Shown here: one piece after another, positions 1 to 8,127 of the stretch
How the letters are laid out: the number at the start of each line of letters is the position of its first letter
Numbering within the stretch: the stretch's first letter is position 1
From: Ignavibacteria bacterium
GTDB taxonomy: Bacteria; Bacteroidota; Ignavibacteria; Tepidaquicellales; OLB5
DNA: 64,000 nt
Direction: 5' to 3'
Assembly: GCA_020852705.1 (NCBI GenBank)
Contig: JADZAP010000040.1
Coordinates: 162,282-226,281, forward strand
The notes under the pieces: model-generated
Told to the model about the DNA's origin: nothing
What the model saw: the letters and a program-made list of their open reading frames with translations, nothing else
The model's database searches: none
Program-made: the position numbers and the translations under genes

Positions 1-105
1 TTAATTAATATTACTTTTTCTTTTGACTTTTACACTACAAATATAGTTTGCAAGTATCAAAAACGTGTAACCGTAAACAGAATTAAATAAATAAACAATT
101 ATCAT

Positions 106-1536
106 TTAATTAAAATCAATAAACTTATTTATTCGTGTGTAAACGGTATTTTTACCAAGAATTACCATTACATCAAATATTCCCGGACTAACGGTTTTGC
201 CTGTTATAGCTAACCTTAATAAATGAATAATTGCTGCTGCTTTTACATTATTTTTATTAGCAAAATCCCTTAGTTCCGCTTCAATTTTATCTGAATTCCA
301 ATCTAAACAATTTTCCAATAATTTCTGGTAAGATATAAAAATTGGTTTAATTTCATCATTCCAATGCTTTTCAATTCCTTTTTCATCATATTTTATTGGA
401 TCTTTAAAAAAATAATCACCGTAATGATAAATTTCGTTAATTGTTTGAAGACGTTCTTTTATGATATTAATAACCTGCAGAAAATAATCATCTGAAAAAT
501 TTGCGGGTTCTATATTATTTTCTGCAGCAGCGGGTGATTGTTTTACAAGTTCCAGAAGTTTATTCTCATCAGCCGATTTAATATATTCTGAATTAATCCA
601 GTTTAATTTTTTCATATCAAACACAGCTGATTTTTTATTCACCCTTTCAAATGTAAATTCATTTATAAGTTCTTGCCGTGAAATCACTTCACGGTTGTTA
701 AACGGTGCAAATCCAAGCAATGTTAAAAAATTAAATAACGCTTCAGGAAGGTATCCTTTATTTTTATATTCATCCGCACTTACCGGATTTCTTCTTTTTG
801 AGAGTTTCTTTTTCTGTTCATCAAGTATCATAGGCAGATGTGCAAACTTTGGAACTTCCCATCCCAAAGCATTGTAGAGCATTATCTGCTTTGGAGTGTT
901 TGATAAATGATCATCACCCCTAATTATATGTGAAATTTTCATATCATGATCATCAACTACTACAGCAATCATATAAACCGGAGATCCGTTTGAACGCAGA
1001 ATTACAAAATCTTCAATTTCTGAATTACCGAAAGTGGTTTTACCGTGTACAATATCATCAAATTCTGTAATGCCATCTGGGACTTTAAATCTAAGGGCAT
1101 ATTGCCTGCCTTCTGAAAGATATTTTTGTATTGTTTCTTCAGTAAGGTTTAATGATGCTCTGTTATATTTAAAGGGGATTTTATTTTGCTGTGCAGTTTT
1201 TCTTTGTTCCTCAAGCTCTTCGGGTGTTTCAAAGGCGTAATATGCTTTTTTGTTTTTCAGTAATTCCATAGCAATTTCTTTATGTCTGGAAATATTTAAT
1301 GCCTGAAAAACTATAGGTTCATCTTCATTCATACCAAGCCAATGCATACTGCTTATAATCTGCTGAGAAAGCTGACTTTTGCTTCTTTCAGCATCAGTAT
1401 CTTCAATTCTTAACAGAAATTTACCTTTATTTTTCCTTGCAAAAAGCCAGTTAAAAATAGCTGTTCTTGCTCCGCCAACATGCAAAAATCCGGTTGGTGA
1501 TGGCGCAAATCTAACCCTTATTTCATCTGATATCAT
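106..1536 (-). CDS. gltX: Glutamyl-tRNA synthetase
   Basis: Class I aminoacyl-tRNA synthetase that charges tRNA-Glu with glutamate in the cytoplasm. The N-terminus has the class I signature APSPTGFLHVGG (residues 11-22, HIGH-like), then RIEDTD, the family motif GDDHLSNTPKQ (208-217) and a KMSKS-type loop KLSKR (244-248). At 476 residues it is in the usual bacterial size range. The start is an ATG. It is transcribed divergently from the MerR-type gene, and about 216 bases separate the two starts. A tRNA-Glu gene lies in the same window at 34.7 kb. Identification is firm; whether the enzyme also charges tRNA-Gln cannot be told from the sequence. Confidence 0.97.
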   Translation of the reverse strand: MISDEIRVRFAPSPTGFLHVGGARTAIFNWLFARKNKGKFLLRIEDTDAERSKSQLSQQIISSMHWLGMNEDEPIVFQALNISRHKEIAMELLKNKKAYYAFETPEELEEQRKTAQQNKIPFKYNRASLNLTEETIQKYLSEGRQYALRFKVPDGITEFDDIVHGKTTFGNSEIEDFVILRSNGSPVYMIAVVVDDHDMKISHIIRGDDHLSNTPKQIMLYNALGWEVPKFAHLPMILDEQKKKLSKRRNPVSADEYKNKGYLPEALFNFLTLLGFAPFNNREVISRQELINEFTFERVNKKSAVFDMKKLNWINSEYIKSADENKLLELVKQSPAAAENNIEPANFSDDYFLQVINIIKERLQTINEIYHYGDYFFKDPIKYDEKGIEKHWNDEIKPIFISYQKLLENCLDWNSDKIEAELRDFANKNNVKAAAIIHLLRLAITGKTVSPGIFDVMVILGKNTVYTRINKFIDFN

Positions 1537-1697
1537 TAATTATTATGTAATTATAAGAAATCTATTTATCGCAGTTATGTGTTAAAAATTGGTCAATTTT
1601 GATTAGTATTTAACAATTTACCCATTGTTCAATTAATTTAACTGCTTATAAATGCTATTGATTAATCTGAATAAATAAAGTATTTTAATACTTAGCG

Positions 1698-1728
1698 TTG
1701 AAAAGTATTACAAAAATAAGTATTTTTG
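1698..1728 (+). promoter_or_regulatory. Predicted promoter of the MerR-type gene
   Basis: TTG at 1698-1700 and TATTTTTG at 1721-1728 are separated by 20 bases. This fits the Bacteroidetes-type promoter (TTTG, spacer, TAnnTTTG). The ATG of the downstream gene is 24 bases after the -10 element, so the leader would be short. Confidence 0.5.
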
Positions 1729-1752
1729 CATTAAATCATAAGAATTAAATTT

Positions 1753-2211
1753 ATGGCTATGAAAAATTTCTCAATGAAAAAACTGTATTATTCCATTAGT
1801 GAAGTAAGCAGAATATGCGACCTGGAGCAATACGTATTGAGATATTGGGAAACTGAGTTTGAGCAGTTAAAACCTGCTAAAAACACATCGGGCAACCGGA
1901 TTTATACCAATAAGGATATTAAAATGATTCTCCTTATTAAAAAGCTTCTTAAAGAAGAAAAATATACAATTGAAGGTGCTAAAAAGATACTGAAAAATTA
2001 CAATGCAGGTGATGATAGCAGTGATAAATCTGAAATGGATGTTGTTGAAGTACAAAAACAAAAAGCAGGGGAGCTGAGTTTGTTTGATAGTCATCAATCA
2101 GGTGATACTTCAATAAATGATGAAGGTGAAAAAGAAAGTGATAAAATGACAGATGACCTTCGCGAGATAAGAAAATTTCTTGAGGAGCTTTACACTCAGC
2201 TAGATGATTAA
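1753..2211 (+). CDS. MerR-family transcriptional regulator
   Basis: DNA-binding regulator of the MerR superfamily. The N-terminal 75 residues form the winged helix: YYSISEVSRICDLEQYVLRYWETEF followed by a wing with NRIYTNKDI and an LLKEEKYTIEGAKKIL segment. The C-terminal part (residues 80-152) is acidic and low in complexity. It has no cysteine cluster for metal binding and no obvious ligand domain, so the effector is unknown. Such short MerR proteins are common near gltX or tRNA genes in Bacteroidetes-type genomes (general knowledge). In-frame ATG codons at 1759 and 1774 are possible alternative starts. A rho-independent terminator follows directly. Confidence 0.9.
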   Translation: MAMKNFSMKKLYYSISEVSRICDLEQYVLRYWETEFEQLKPAKNTSGNRIYTNKDIKMILLIKKLLKEEKYTIEGAKKILKNYNAGDDSSDKSEMDVVEVQKQKAGELSLFDSHQSGDTSINDEGEKESDKMTDDLREIRKFLEELYTQLDD

Positions 2212-2238
2212 AATAATTTTTTAAATTATAAATAATTT

Positions 2239-2266
2239 AATGCCGGTATTTTGCCGGCATTTTTTA
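2239..2266 (+). terminator. Rho-independent terminator after the MerR-type gene
   Basis: A perfect 8-bp stem AATGCCGG/CCGGCATT (2239-2246 and 2254-2261) with a 7-base loop is followed by a T tract and a second T-rich run up to 2280. Confidence 0.85.
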
Positions 2267-2436
2267 TTGCTTTTTTTTTGTAACAAATTATATGAAAAAA
2301 GTTAATCATGAATTTTTATTTTACTGAGTATAACACCTTTATATTAAATTTCTTTCAATTTTGGTTTTACTGTGATTTATTTTGTAAGTGAATTTGGTTA
2401 AAAAAAATATTAGTTTAGTGTTTTAAAAGATACACA

Positions 2437-2510
2437 CGGCGCGTAGCGCAGCCCGGTAGCGCACCACTTTGGGGTAGTGGGGGTCGCTGGTTCAAGTCCA
2501 GTCGCGCCGA
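2437..2510 (+). tRNA. tRNA-Pro(GGG)
   Basis: A 74-base cloverleaf. The acceptor stem CGGCGCG/CGCGCCG (2437-2443 with 2503-2509) is perfect. The anticodon stem CCACT/AGTGG encloses the loop TTGGGGT, giving anticodon GGG. The T arm contains GGTTCAAGTCC. The discriminator is A and the 3' CCA is not encoded. Confidence 0.93.
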
Positions 2511-2665
2511 CTTAATTTTTAAATTAGTATTTTTACAGTATTGTTCTGCAGAGTGCCTTTAATTATTTTTATTGATTAAAAAATTACTAAAATTTAATAA
2601 AAATACGCAGTATTTAAACTTATCCTTTAGGTAATTTCTGTAACTATATTATTTTAAAAGGGTTC

Positions 2666-2696
2666 TTGACTTTTAAAACAAATTTATTTAAGTTTG
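2666..2696 (+). promoter_or_regulatory. Predicted promoter upstream of tRNA-Leu and clpX
   Basis: TTGACT at 2666-2671, a 17-base spacer, then TAAGTTTG at 2689-2696, which matches TAnnTTTG. It is the best promoter-like sequence before tRNA-Leu. It could also serve clpX, because no terminator is visible between the tRNA and clpX. Confidence 0.55.
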
Positions 2697-2746
2697 GTAG
2701 TTCTTTTTAATAATTTTCTAATTTTGCTTGATTGACGAAACTAGCA

Positions 2747-2771
2747 TACCTGCCTGCAGCTCCGGCAGGTA
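2747..2771 (+). repeat. GC-rich hairpin in the tRNA-Leu leader
   Basis: Perfect 8-bp inverted repeat TACCTGCC/GGCAGGTA (2747-2754 and 2764-2771) with a 9-base loop. No T tract follows, so it is not a standard terminator. It stands out as GC-rich in an AT-rich gap and may be a processing signal or a copy of a dispersed intergenic hairpin. The rest of the 2212-2927 gap holds only the terminator, the two tRNAs and the promoter already listed. Confidence 0.5.
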
Positions 2772-2790
2772 CATTTAAAGATTTGATTTT

Positions 2791-2872
2791 GCTGGAGTGG
2801 TGGAACTGGTATACACGCATGCCTTAGGAGCATGTGCCGCAAGGCTTAGGAGTTCGAGTCTCCTCTCCAGTA
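2791..2872 (+). tRNA. tRNA-Leu(TAG)
   Basis: An 82-base class II tRNA with a long variable arm. The acceptor stem GCTGGAG/CTCCAGT has one G-T pair. The anticodon stem CATGC/GCATG encloses CTTAGGA, giving anticodon TAG. The T arm is AGGAG-TTCGAGT-CTCCT, the discriminator is A, and CCA is not encoded. It lies 55 bases before clpX. Confidence 0.93.
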
Positions 2873-2927
2873 CTCAATTTTTTGCACTATTTAAAATAAC
2901 GGGACTTTAAATTTATAAATATTATAT

Positions 2928-4211
2928 ATGTCCAATAAAACAAACATAAAAAACATTAATTCACCGGTTTGTTCATTCTGCGGAAGAAGTGCTAATAAGG
3001 TAACAAGCATGATAGCAGGACCTTCCAACTATGTTGGCAAAAAAGTCTATATATGCGATATGTGTGTTACCAACGCTATGACAATTATAAAGCAGTCAAC
3101 CGCTGCCAGTCTGAATAAAAATCTGCCTCAGCGTCACGAGCTGACCCCCGAAGGAATTAAAAAGTTTTTAGACCAGTACGTTATTGGGCAGGATGCAGCA
3201 AAAAAAGTACTTTCAGTAGCCGTATATAACCATTACAAAAGAATTGATTCAAATGAATTCAGTTATGTTGATGATGTTGAAATTGAAAAAAGCAACATAA
3301 TGCTTATAGGTCCAACAGGAAGCGGAAAGACTTTCCTTGCGCAAACACTAGCAAAGCTTCTTGATGTGCCGTTTGCAATTGCTGATGCCACTACTTTAAC
3401 TGAAGCCGGATATGTTGGTGATGATGTAGAAACAATTCTGGTTCACCTTTTGCAATCAGCAAACTATGATGTTAAAAAAGCAGAGCGCGGGATAGTTTAT
3501 GTGGATGAAATTGATAAGATCTCCCGCAAGTCAGATAGTACTTCAATAACACGAGATGTTTCAGGTGAAGGTGTTCAGCAGGCATTGTTAAAGATAATTG
3601 AAGGAACAACAGCTAACGTTCCGCCTAAAGGCGGCAGAAAACATCCTGAACAGCCGCTGATTAGCATTAATACAAAAAATATTTTATTTATCTGCGGCGG
3701 TGCTTTTGACGGATTAGAAAAGGTAATTCAGCAGAGAGTTTCGCAAACTTCAATTGGCTTTGGCACTGAAATTATAAGCAAGAAATCTAAAGAGTATGAT
3801 GAACTAATGGCACAGGTTGAGCCCGATGATCTGATAAGGTTTGGTTTAATTCCGGAATTTATTGGCAGACTGCCAATTACTGCCGTGCTTAATTCACTTA
3901 ACGAAGAAGCATTGCTTGCAATACTTACTGAACCAAAGAATGCAATTGTAAAGCAGTACAAAAAGCTTTTCCGTATGGAAGGCGTTGAGCTTGAGTTTGA
4001 AGATGATGCATTAATGGCTGTTGTTAAAAAAGCTATAACCAAAGGTACCGGTGCAAGGGCATTAAGATCAATTTTAGAGGAAATTATGATTGAAATTATG
4101 TATAAGATACCGGGTAAGGAAAATGTAAGCAGATGTATTGTAACAAAAGATGTTATCAATAAAAAAGATCAGCCGGTTTATATTCAGGAATCAGGTTCAA
4201 AATACGCTTAA
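2928..4211 (+). CDS. clpX: ATP-dependent Clp protease ATP-binding subunit ClpX
   Basis: AAA+ unfoldase that recognises tagged or damaged proteins and feeds them to ClpP. The N-terminal zinc-binding domain has the four-cysteine pattern C15-x2-C18 and C43-x2-C46. The AAA+ core has Walker A GPTGSGKT (128-135), the pore loop GYVG (161-164), Walker B IVYVDEID (189-196), the RKH loop GGRKHPEQP, and sensor 2 GTGARALRS near the C-terminus. At 427 residues the length is typical. clpP is not in this window. It follows tRNA-Leu with no visible terminator between them and ends at its own terminator. Confidence 0.98.
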   Translation: MSNKTNIKNINSPVCSFCGRSANKVTSMIAGPSNYVGKKVYICDMCVTNAMTIIKQSTAASLNKNLPQRHELTPEGIKKFLDQYVIGQDAAKKVLSVAVYNHYKRIDSNEFSYVDDVEIEKSNIMLIGPTGSGKTFLAQTLAKLLDVPFAIADATTLTEAGYVGDDVETILVHLLQSANYDVKKAERGIVYVDEIDKISRKSDSTSITRDVSGEGVQQALLKIIEGTTANVPPKGGRKHPEQPLISINTKNILFICGGAFDGLEKVIQQRVSQTSIGFGTEIISKKSKEYDELMAQVEPDDLIRFGLIPEFIGRLPITAVLNSLNEEALLAILTEPKNAIVKQYKKLFRMEGVELEFEDDALMAVVKKAITKGTGARALRSILEEIMIEIMYKIPGKENVSRCIVTKDVINKKDQPVYIQESGSKYA

Positions 4212-4240
4212 GATTTATTATTCAATTTCGAGTTCTAACT

Positions 4241-4270
4241 AAGGGATGCTTCTTGTATCCCTTTTGTTTT
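4241..4270 (+). terminator. Rho-independent terminator of clpX
   Basis: Stem AAGGGAT/ATCCCTT (4241-4247 and 4257-4263) with a 9-base loop, followed by TTTGTTTT. It begins 29 bases after the clpX stop codon. Confidence 0.8.
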
Positions 4271-4385
4271 ATAGTCAGGTCTAATGACCTGACTGCGTTG
4301 CTTTAATGTGTGTCAGTTCTGAGGAACTTACATTAGCAAAGGATATCAGGGGAGCTAACATGAGCGTGGGAGTGAAACTAAAGTT
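4271..4385. repeat. Structured intergenic element of unknown nature
   Basis: This gap between clpX and the carboxylase gene is richer in G+C than its surroundings and folds well. A perfect 8-bp hairpin AGTCAGGT/ACCTGACT lies at 4273-4294. A second, compound hairpin follows: the outer arms GCT/AGC and AATGT/ACATT enclose AGTTC/GAACT. A purine-rich stretch comes after it. No open reading frame, tRNA or known riboswitch is recognised. It could be a small RNA, a dispersed intergenic repeat or the remnant of a mobile element; strand is unknown. Confidence 0.35.
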
Positions 4386-4538
4386 TATTAAATGAATAGT
4401 TTATTTTCACATATATTTTTATCTTTGTTTATCCAATAAAAAAATTTCAAAAAAATACAGTAAAAGGAGTGTTTTACCATCGCTGCAATTAAATCGGCAA
4501 TAACACATAATGAAACCTACCTTGCACGGGAAGATAAT

Positions 4539-6134
4539 ATGAAGAACCTGCTTCGCAAGCTGGATGCAAAAGCAAAGGAAATATATCTTGGAGGAGGTAA
4601 AAAAGCAATTGAAAAACTCCACAGCCAGAAAAAACTGCATTGCCGTGAGCGAATAAATCTTTTAATAGATAAAGATTCTTACTTTATGGAAATTGGTTTA
4701 TTTACTGCTTATGGAATGTATGAAGAATACGGCGGTGCACCTTCAAGCGGTACGATATTTGGAATTGGCAAAATTAATGGCAGGGAGTGTGTAATTGTAG
4801 CAAACGATGCCACAGTAAAGGCGGGGGCATGGTTCCCGATTACCTGCAAAAAAAATCTGCGTGCTCAGGAAATTGCAATTGAAAACCGATTACCTATCAT
4901 ATATTTAGTAGATTCAGCCGGTGTATTCCTTCCTCTGCAGGAAGATATATTCCCTGATAAAGAGCACTTCGGCAGGATTTTCCGCAACAATGCTGTAATG
5001 AGTTCAATGGGTATTCCTCAGATTGCTGCTATAATGGGACCCTGTGTTGCCGGAGGTGCATACCTGCCGATAATGAGTGATGAAGCCCTTATTGTTGAAG
5101 GCAGTGGAAGTGTTTTTCTTGCAGGAAGCCATTTAGTTAAAGCTGCAATTGGTGAAAATATTGAAAACGAAGCTTTGGGCGGTGCCGAGGTACATTCAGA
5201 AATCTCTGGTGTTACAGATTACAAAATGAAAAATGATGAGGAATGCCTTGAAACTATCAGAAGTCTGGTAAATAAACTTGGGCATACATCAAATGCCGGA
5301 TTTGACAGAATTACCGGTGTGGAACCGTTATATCCGGAAAAAGAAATTTACGGCATTCTGCCTCAAGATAGAGCAAAACCATACGATATGTATGAATTGA
5401 TTGCAAGAATTACTGACGGCAGCGAAATTGATGAGTATAAAGCAGGTTTTGGTAAAAGTATTATTACTGCTTATGCTAGAATTAATGGCTGGTCAATTGG
5501 CATAGTTGCAAATCAGCGGACAATAACAAAAACCAAACAAGGCGAAATGCAGGTTGGGGGAGTTATTTACAGCGATAGCGCCGATAAAGGTGCACGCTTT
5601 ATTATGAACTGCAATCAGAAAAAAATTCCACTGCTTTTTCTGCAGGATGTAACCGGTTTTATGGTAGGTTCAAGGGCAGAGCATGGGGGAATAATTAAAG
5701 ATGGTGCAAAGATGGTGAATGCAGTTGCAAACTCCGTTGTACCTAAAATTACCATTATTGTTGGCAACAGTTACGGTGCAGGTAATTATGCAATGTGCGG
5801 TAAAGCTTATGACCCCAGATTCATTTTTGCTTATCCAACTGCATCAATTGCTGTAATGGGCGGTGCACAGGCAAGCAATGTACTGCTTAACATTAAAATT
5901 GGTCAATTAAAAAAACAGGGTAAAAAGCTTAGTGATGAAGAACAATCGGCAATGCTGAAGGAAATAATGGATCATTATGATAAGTTTGCAGACCCGCTTT
6001 ATGCCGCATCGCGGCTATGGGTTGACGGCATTATTGATCCGGCAGATACGCGTAAAATAGTATCTAAATGCCTTAAATGTGCTAATAATAATCCAAATTT
6101 ACCCAAATTTAACCCTGGAGTAATACAGGTGTAA
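4539..6134 (+). CDS. Acyl-CoA carboxylase, carboxyltransferase (beta) subunit
   Basis: Carboxyltransferase that transfers CO2 from carboxybiotin to an acyl-CoA. The order of motifs and the C-terminal DGIIDPADTR segment are closest to methylcrotonyl-CoA carboxylase beta subunits, with propionyl/acetyl-CoA carboxylase the alternative. Two crotonase-like halves are seen: an N-terminal half with GGAYLPIMSDEALIVEGSG and a C-terminal half with PLLFLQDVTGFMVG and VGNSYGAGNYAMCGKAYDPRF. The ATG given here is probably not the true start. The reading frame is open and family-like upstream to about 4479, with AAGGAG at 4464-4469, but no ATG, GTG or TTG is available there. The biotin-carboxylase partner is not adjacent. 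Confidence 0.93.
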   Translation: MKNLLRKLDAKAKEIYLGGGKKAIEKLHSQKKLHCRERINLLIDKDSYFMEIGLFTAYGMYEEYGGAPSSGTIFGIGKINGRECVIVANDATVKAGAWFPITCKKNLRAQEIAIENRLPIIYLVDSAGVFLPLQEDIFPDKEHFGRIFRNNAVMSSMGIPQIAAIMGPCVAGGAYLPIMSDEALIVEGSGSVFLAGSHLVKAAIGENIENEALGGAEVHSEISGVTDYKMKNDEECLETIRSLVNKLGHTSNAGFDRITGVEPLYPEKEIYGILPQDRAKPYDMYELIARITDGSEIDEYKAGFGKSIITAYARINGWSIGIVANQRTITKTKQGEMQVGGVIYSDSADKGARFIMNCNQKKIPLLFLQDVTGFMVGSRAEHGGIIKDGAKMVNAVANSVVPKITIIVGNSYGAGNYAMCGKAYDPRFIFAYPTASIAVMGGAQASNVLLNIKIGQLKKQGKKLSDEEQSAMLKEIMDHYDKFADPLYAASRLWVDGIIDPADTRKIVSKCLKCANNNPNLPKFNPGVIQV

Positions 6135-6238
6135 GTTCATTACGGATTTCGGATTGTTGAATTCGGATTTAATAAAAATTAATTTTAATATTCTGCGTAG
6201 CTAAAAAGAATATTAATAGATAAGCAAATTCAAAAAAG

Positions 6239-6327
6239 TAACCACAAATTTCACGAATTCCACGAATAAAACTTGGATTTGTAACGCTACTTAGATTTCT
6301 TTGTGAAATTTGTGAAATTTGTGGTTA
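6239..6327. repeat. Palindromic intergenic element with 16-bp inverted ends
   Basis: A perfect 16-bp inverted repeat (TAACCACAAATTTCAC at 6239-6254 and its complement at 6312-6327) flanks 57 bases. Inside each arm a shorter unit recurs: GTGAAATTT is tandemly repeated on the right arm, and the left arm has the matching CACGAAT variants. It lies between the 3' ends of two convergent genes. No transposase is present. It resembles MITE-like or REP-like dispersed repeats, but its copy number cannot be judged from one window. Confidence 0.6.
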
Positions 6328-6344
6328 AAGCTTTTTAATATCAA

Positions 6345-6905
6345 TTAGATATTCAAATATTCCGTTATCTTAAGTGCATTTGCCTCTGGTTCATCAAAGC
6401 CGCTTAAAACAAGATCATATTTATACTTGCCTAATTCCAGTTCCTTTGCAGTAACTTCCATTTTTTGCCAGTTGCGAAATGAATTTGTTTTATCTTTTTT
6501 ATCACGGTCTTTAATTCTGCTTTTACGTAAATCTTCTGGTGCATCAAGTCTTATTAAGTGATCAGCAAACGGACATGGCAAGCTATCAAGTATAATATAG
6601 CGGCGTAAGGTTAATTGAATACCTCCTGTACGGGATATTCTGATGAGTTTATTGAAATCAAAATCAGGTGTTTCACACCTTGAGTTAATTGGAACAGATA
6701 TTACTTTTTTCAGAAAAGTCCAATCAAATTTAAACGGAGTATTCATAAATTCTTCATACGGCTCACCATTATATGATTTAAGAAAATAATCAACCGGAAT
6801 GCGGCAAGCCATATCATAACCTATGGCTTCAGCCAGTTTTTTTGCAAGGGTAGATTTACCGGCTCCCGCTGCTCCGCAAATACTGATTATAACTTTATCT
6901 TTCAT
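6345..6905 (-). CDS. P-loop kinase, uridine kinase-like
   Basis: Cytoplasmic nucleoside/small-molecule kinase of the P-loop NTPase superfamily. Walker A is GAAGAGKST (residues 11-19). A uridine-kinase-like DYFL motif follows (about 39-42), then a phosphoacceptor-binding-type region and a lid segment RKSRIKDRDKKDK. At 186 residues it is slightly shorter than canonical uridine kinase, and the nucleoside-binding residues cannot be assigned with certainty. The substrate may be uridine, pantothenate, a sugar or something else. It is 14 bases downstream of the GH26 gene on the same strand, so the two are probably co-transcribed. Confidence 0.75.
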   Translation of the reverse strand: MKDKVIISICGAAGAGKSTLAKKLAEAIGYDMACRIPVDYFLKSYNGEPYEEFMNTPFKFDWTFLKKVISVPINSRCETPDFDFNKLIRISRTGGIQLTLRRYIILDSLPCPFADHLIRLDAPEDLRKSRIKDRDKKDKTNSFRNWQKMEVTAKELELGKYKYDLVLSGFDEPEANALKITEYLNI

Positions 6906-6919
6906 TTCTTTAAAAAGGG

Positions 6920-7963
6920 TTAATTTGAAAGTCTGTATTCTCCGACAAAAACAGGCTGCGCAATTGCTTCTTTGTAAAACCTAAGTGATTCAGGAGAAGA
7001 ATCAATCTGTATTGCTGAAATAGTCCCGTCAGTATTCCACCAGGTGGAGTTCCACCAGCCAACTGCTTTAATACGGTAAAACTCGGAAGTTTGTACTGAA
7101 TATAATGCATCCTGTATCCAGTTGGGTTTGCTGATTTCGGGAAGGTAGTCAGAAACACCAAACTCCAGAACAGCAATGGGTTTTGTATCAGAAAGAGCAG
7201 CAAGGTCATAATAGCCGGGTTTCATTACATCAAGAAAGTGAATATATTTTTCACCCCATCTCTGCGGACCGTAGGCGCTTAAACCAAGCCAGTCAATATA
7301 ATCATCTCCCGGGTAATAATATTTAATTTTATTCCACTCTTCATCAGCAGCCCCAACAGCATTAACATGGAAAACCCATGTTACTTTAGTTGCACCTGAT
7401 TTTTTAAATAAGTTTATCACATGCCTGTAAGCATCCCGCCATAATTCAGGTCCATCGGGATAGGATTTATCTCCATAGTTATCAGTTTTACCTTTACCGT
7501 TAAGCTCACCGCACCAGGGGAACCAGTTTCCGTTTGGCTCCGCTGCAAAATCAATAAGCACAGGTATGCCGGTTTTTTCCAGATCTTTTGCCCACTGAAT
7601 AAGCTCTTTATCATAACTGCCGTTTATAATTTTGCGAAGCGGATACTTTGTATCAAATTTGCTGTAAGTGCTCCATGGCATAATTCTAATAGAAGGCAGT
7701 GCCCCTGCATTGTATATGTTTTTAACAGATTGTTCAGGAAACTTTATTCCGTTAAACCAGTCATTTGAAAAATTCATCCAGACAATTTTTTTATTAACAA
7801 GATTTACAAAATAGGGGACTTCCTGTTTGGAAATATTATCCGGTGTTGAATATTTAACCGAAAAAACAGTATGGTATATACCTGTTTCTGGCGGAAGCAG
7901 TTTTACATCTGAAAATATTTTGAAACTCTGAATAATTAAAATAATAATAAATATATATTTCAT
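6920..7963 (-). CDS. Secreted glycoside hydrolase, GH26 (beta-mannanase-like)
   Basis: Probable endo-acting beta-glycanase of family GH26, clan GH-A. An N-terminal hydrophobic signal segment (residues 1-18) ends in IFSDV, so the protein is exported. The acid/base glutamate is probably E142 in FAAEPNGNWFPW, and the nucleophile E267 in AVLEFGVSDY. The aromatic WWNSTWW segment near the C-terminus fits a sugar-binding cleft. GH26 includes beta-1,4-mannanases and beta-1,3-xylanases, so the substrate is inferred only. No T9SS sorting domain or dockerin is present. An 18-bp imperfect direct repeat lies just upstream of the start. Confidence 0.85.
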   Translation of the reverse strand: MKYIFIIILIIQSFKIFSDVKLLPPETGIYHTVFSVKYSTPDNISKQEVPYFVNLVNKKIVWMNFSNDWFNGIKFPEQSVKNIYNAGALPSIRIMPWSTYSKFDTKYPLRKIINGSYDKELIQWAKDLEKTGIPVLIDFAAEPNGNWFPWCGELNGKGKTDNYGDKSYPDGPELWRDAYRHVINLFKKSGATKVTWVFHVNAVGAADEEWNKIKYYYPGDDYIDWLGLSAYGPQRWGEKYIHFLDVMKPGYYDLAALSDTKPIAVLEFGVSDYLPEISKPNWIQDALYSVQTSEFYRIKAVGWWNSTWWNTDGTISAIQIDSSPESLRFYKEAIAQPVFVGEYRLSN

Positions 7964-7967
7964 TGAA

Positions 7968-8003
7968 CTTTTATATTGCTTGTTCTTTTTATATTGCTTG
8001 CTC
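7968..8003. repeat. Two-copy direct repeat upstream of the GH26 gene
   Basis: Two adjacent 18-bp units (7968-7985 and 7986-8003) match at 16 of 18 positions and share the core TTTTATATTGCTTG. They lie 5 bases upstream of the GH26 start codon, in the leader or promoter region. They could be a regulator site or simple slippage. Confidence 0.5.
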
Positions 8004-8127
8004 TATTGATAAATTAAACGTAGTGAATGCCTTAACATGTTCCAGTAAAATTATTTAGTATAATGCAGAAAATATTTTTGCATTATTCGTAAATTTCAGT
8101 TAGTTCTAAATTAAATATAAATAGCAT

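Noticed and set aside
3728..4159. 143-codon minus-strand open frame inside clpX
   Set aside because: Antisense shadow of a conserved gene; serine/isoleucine-rich composition with no domain.
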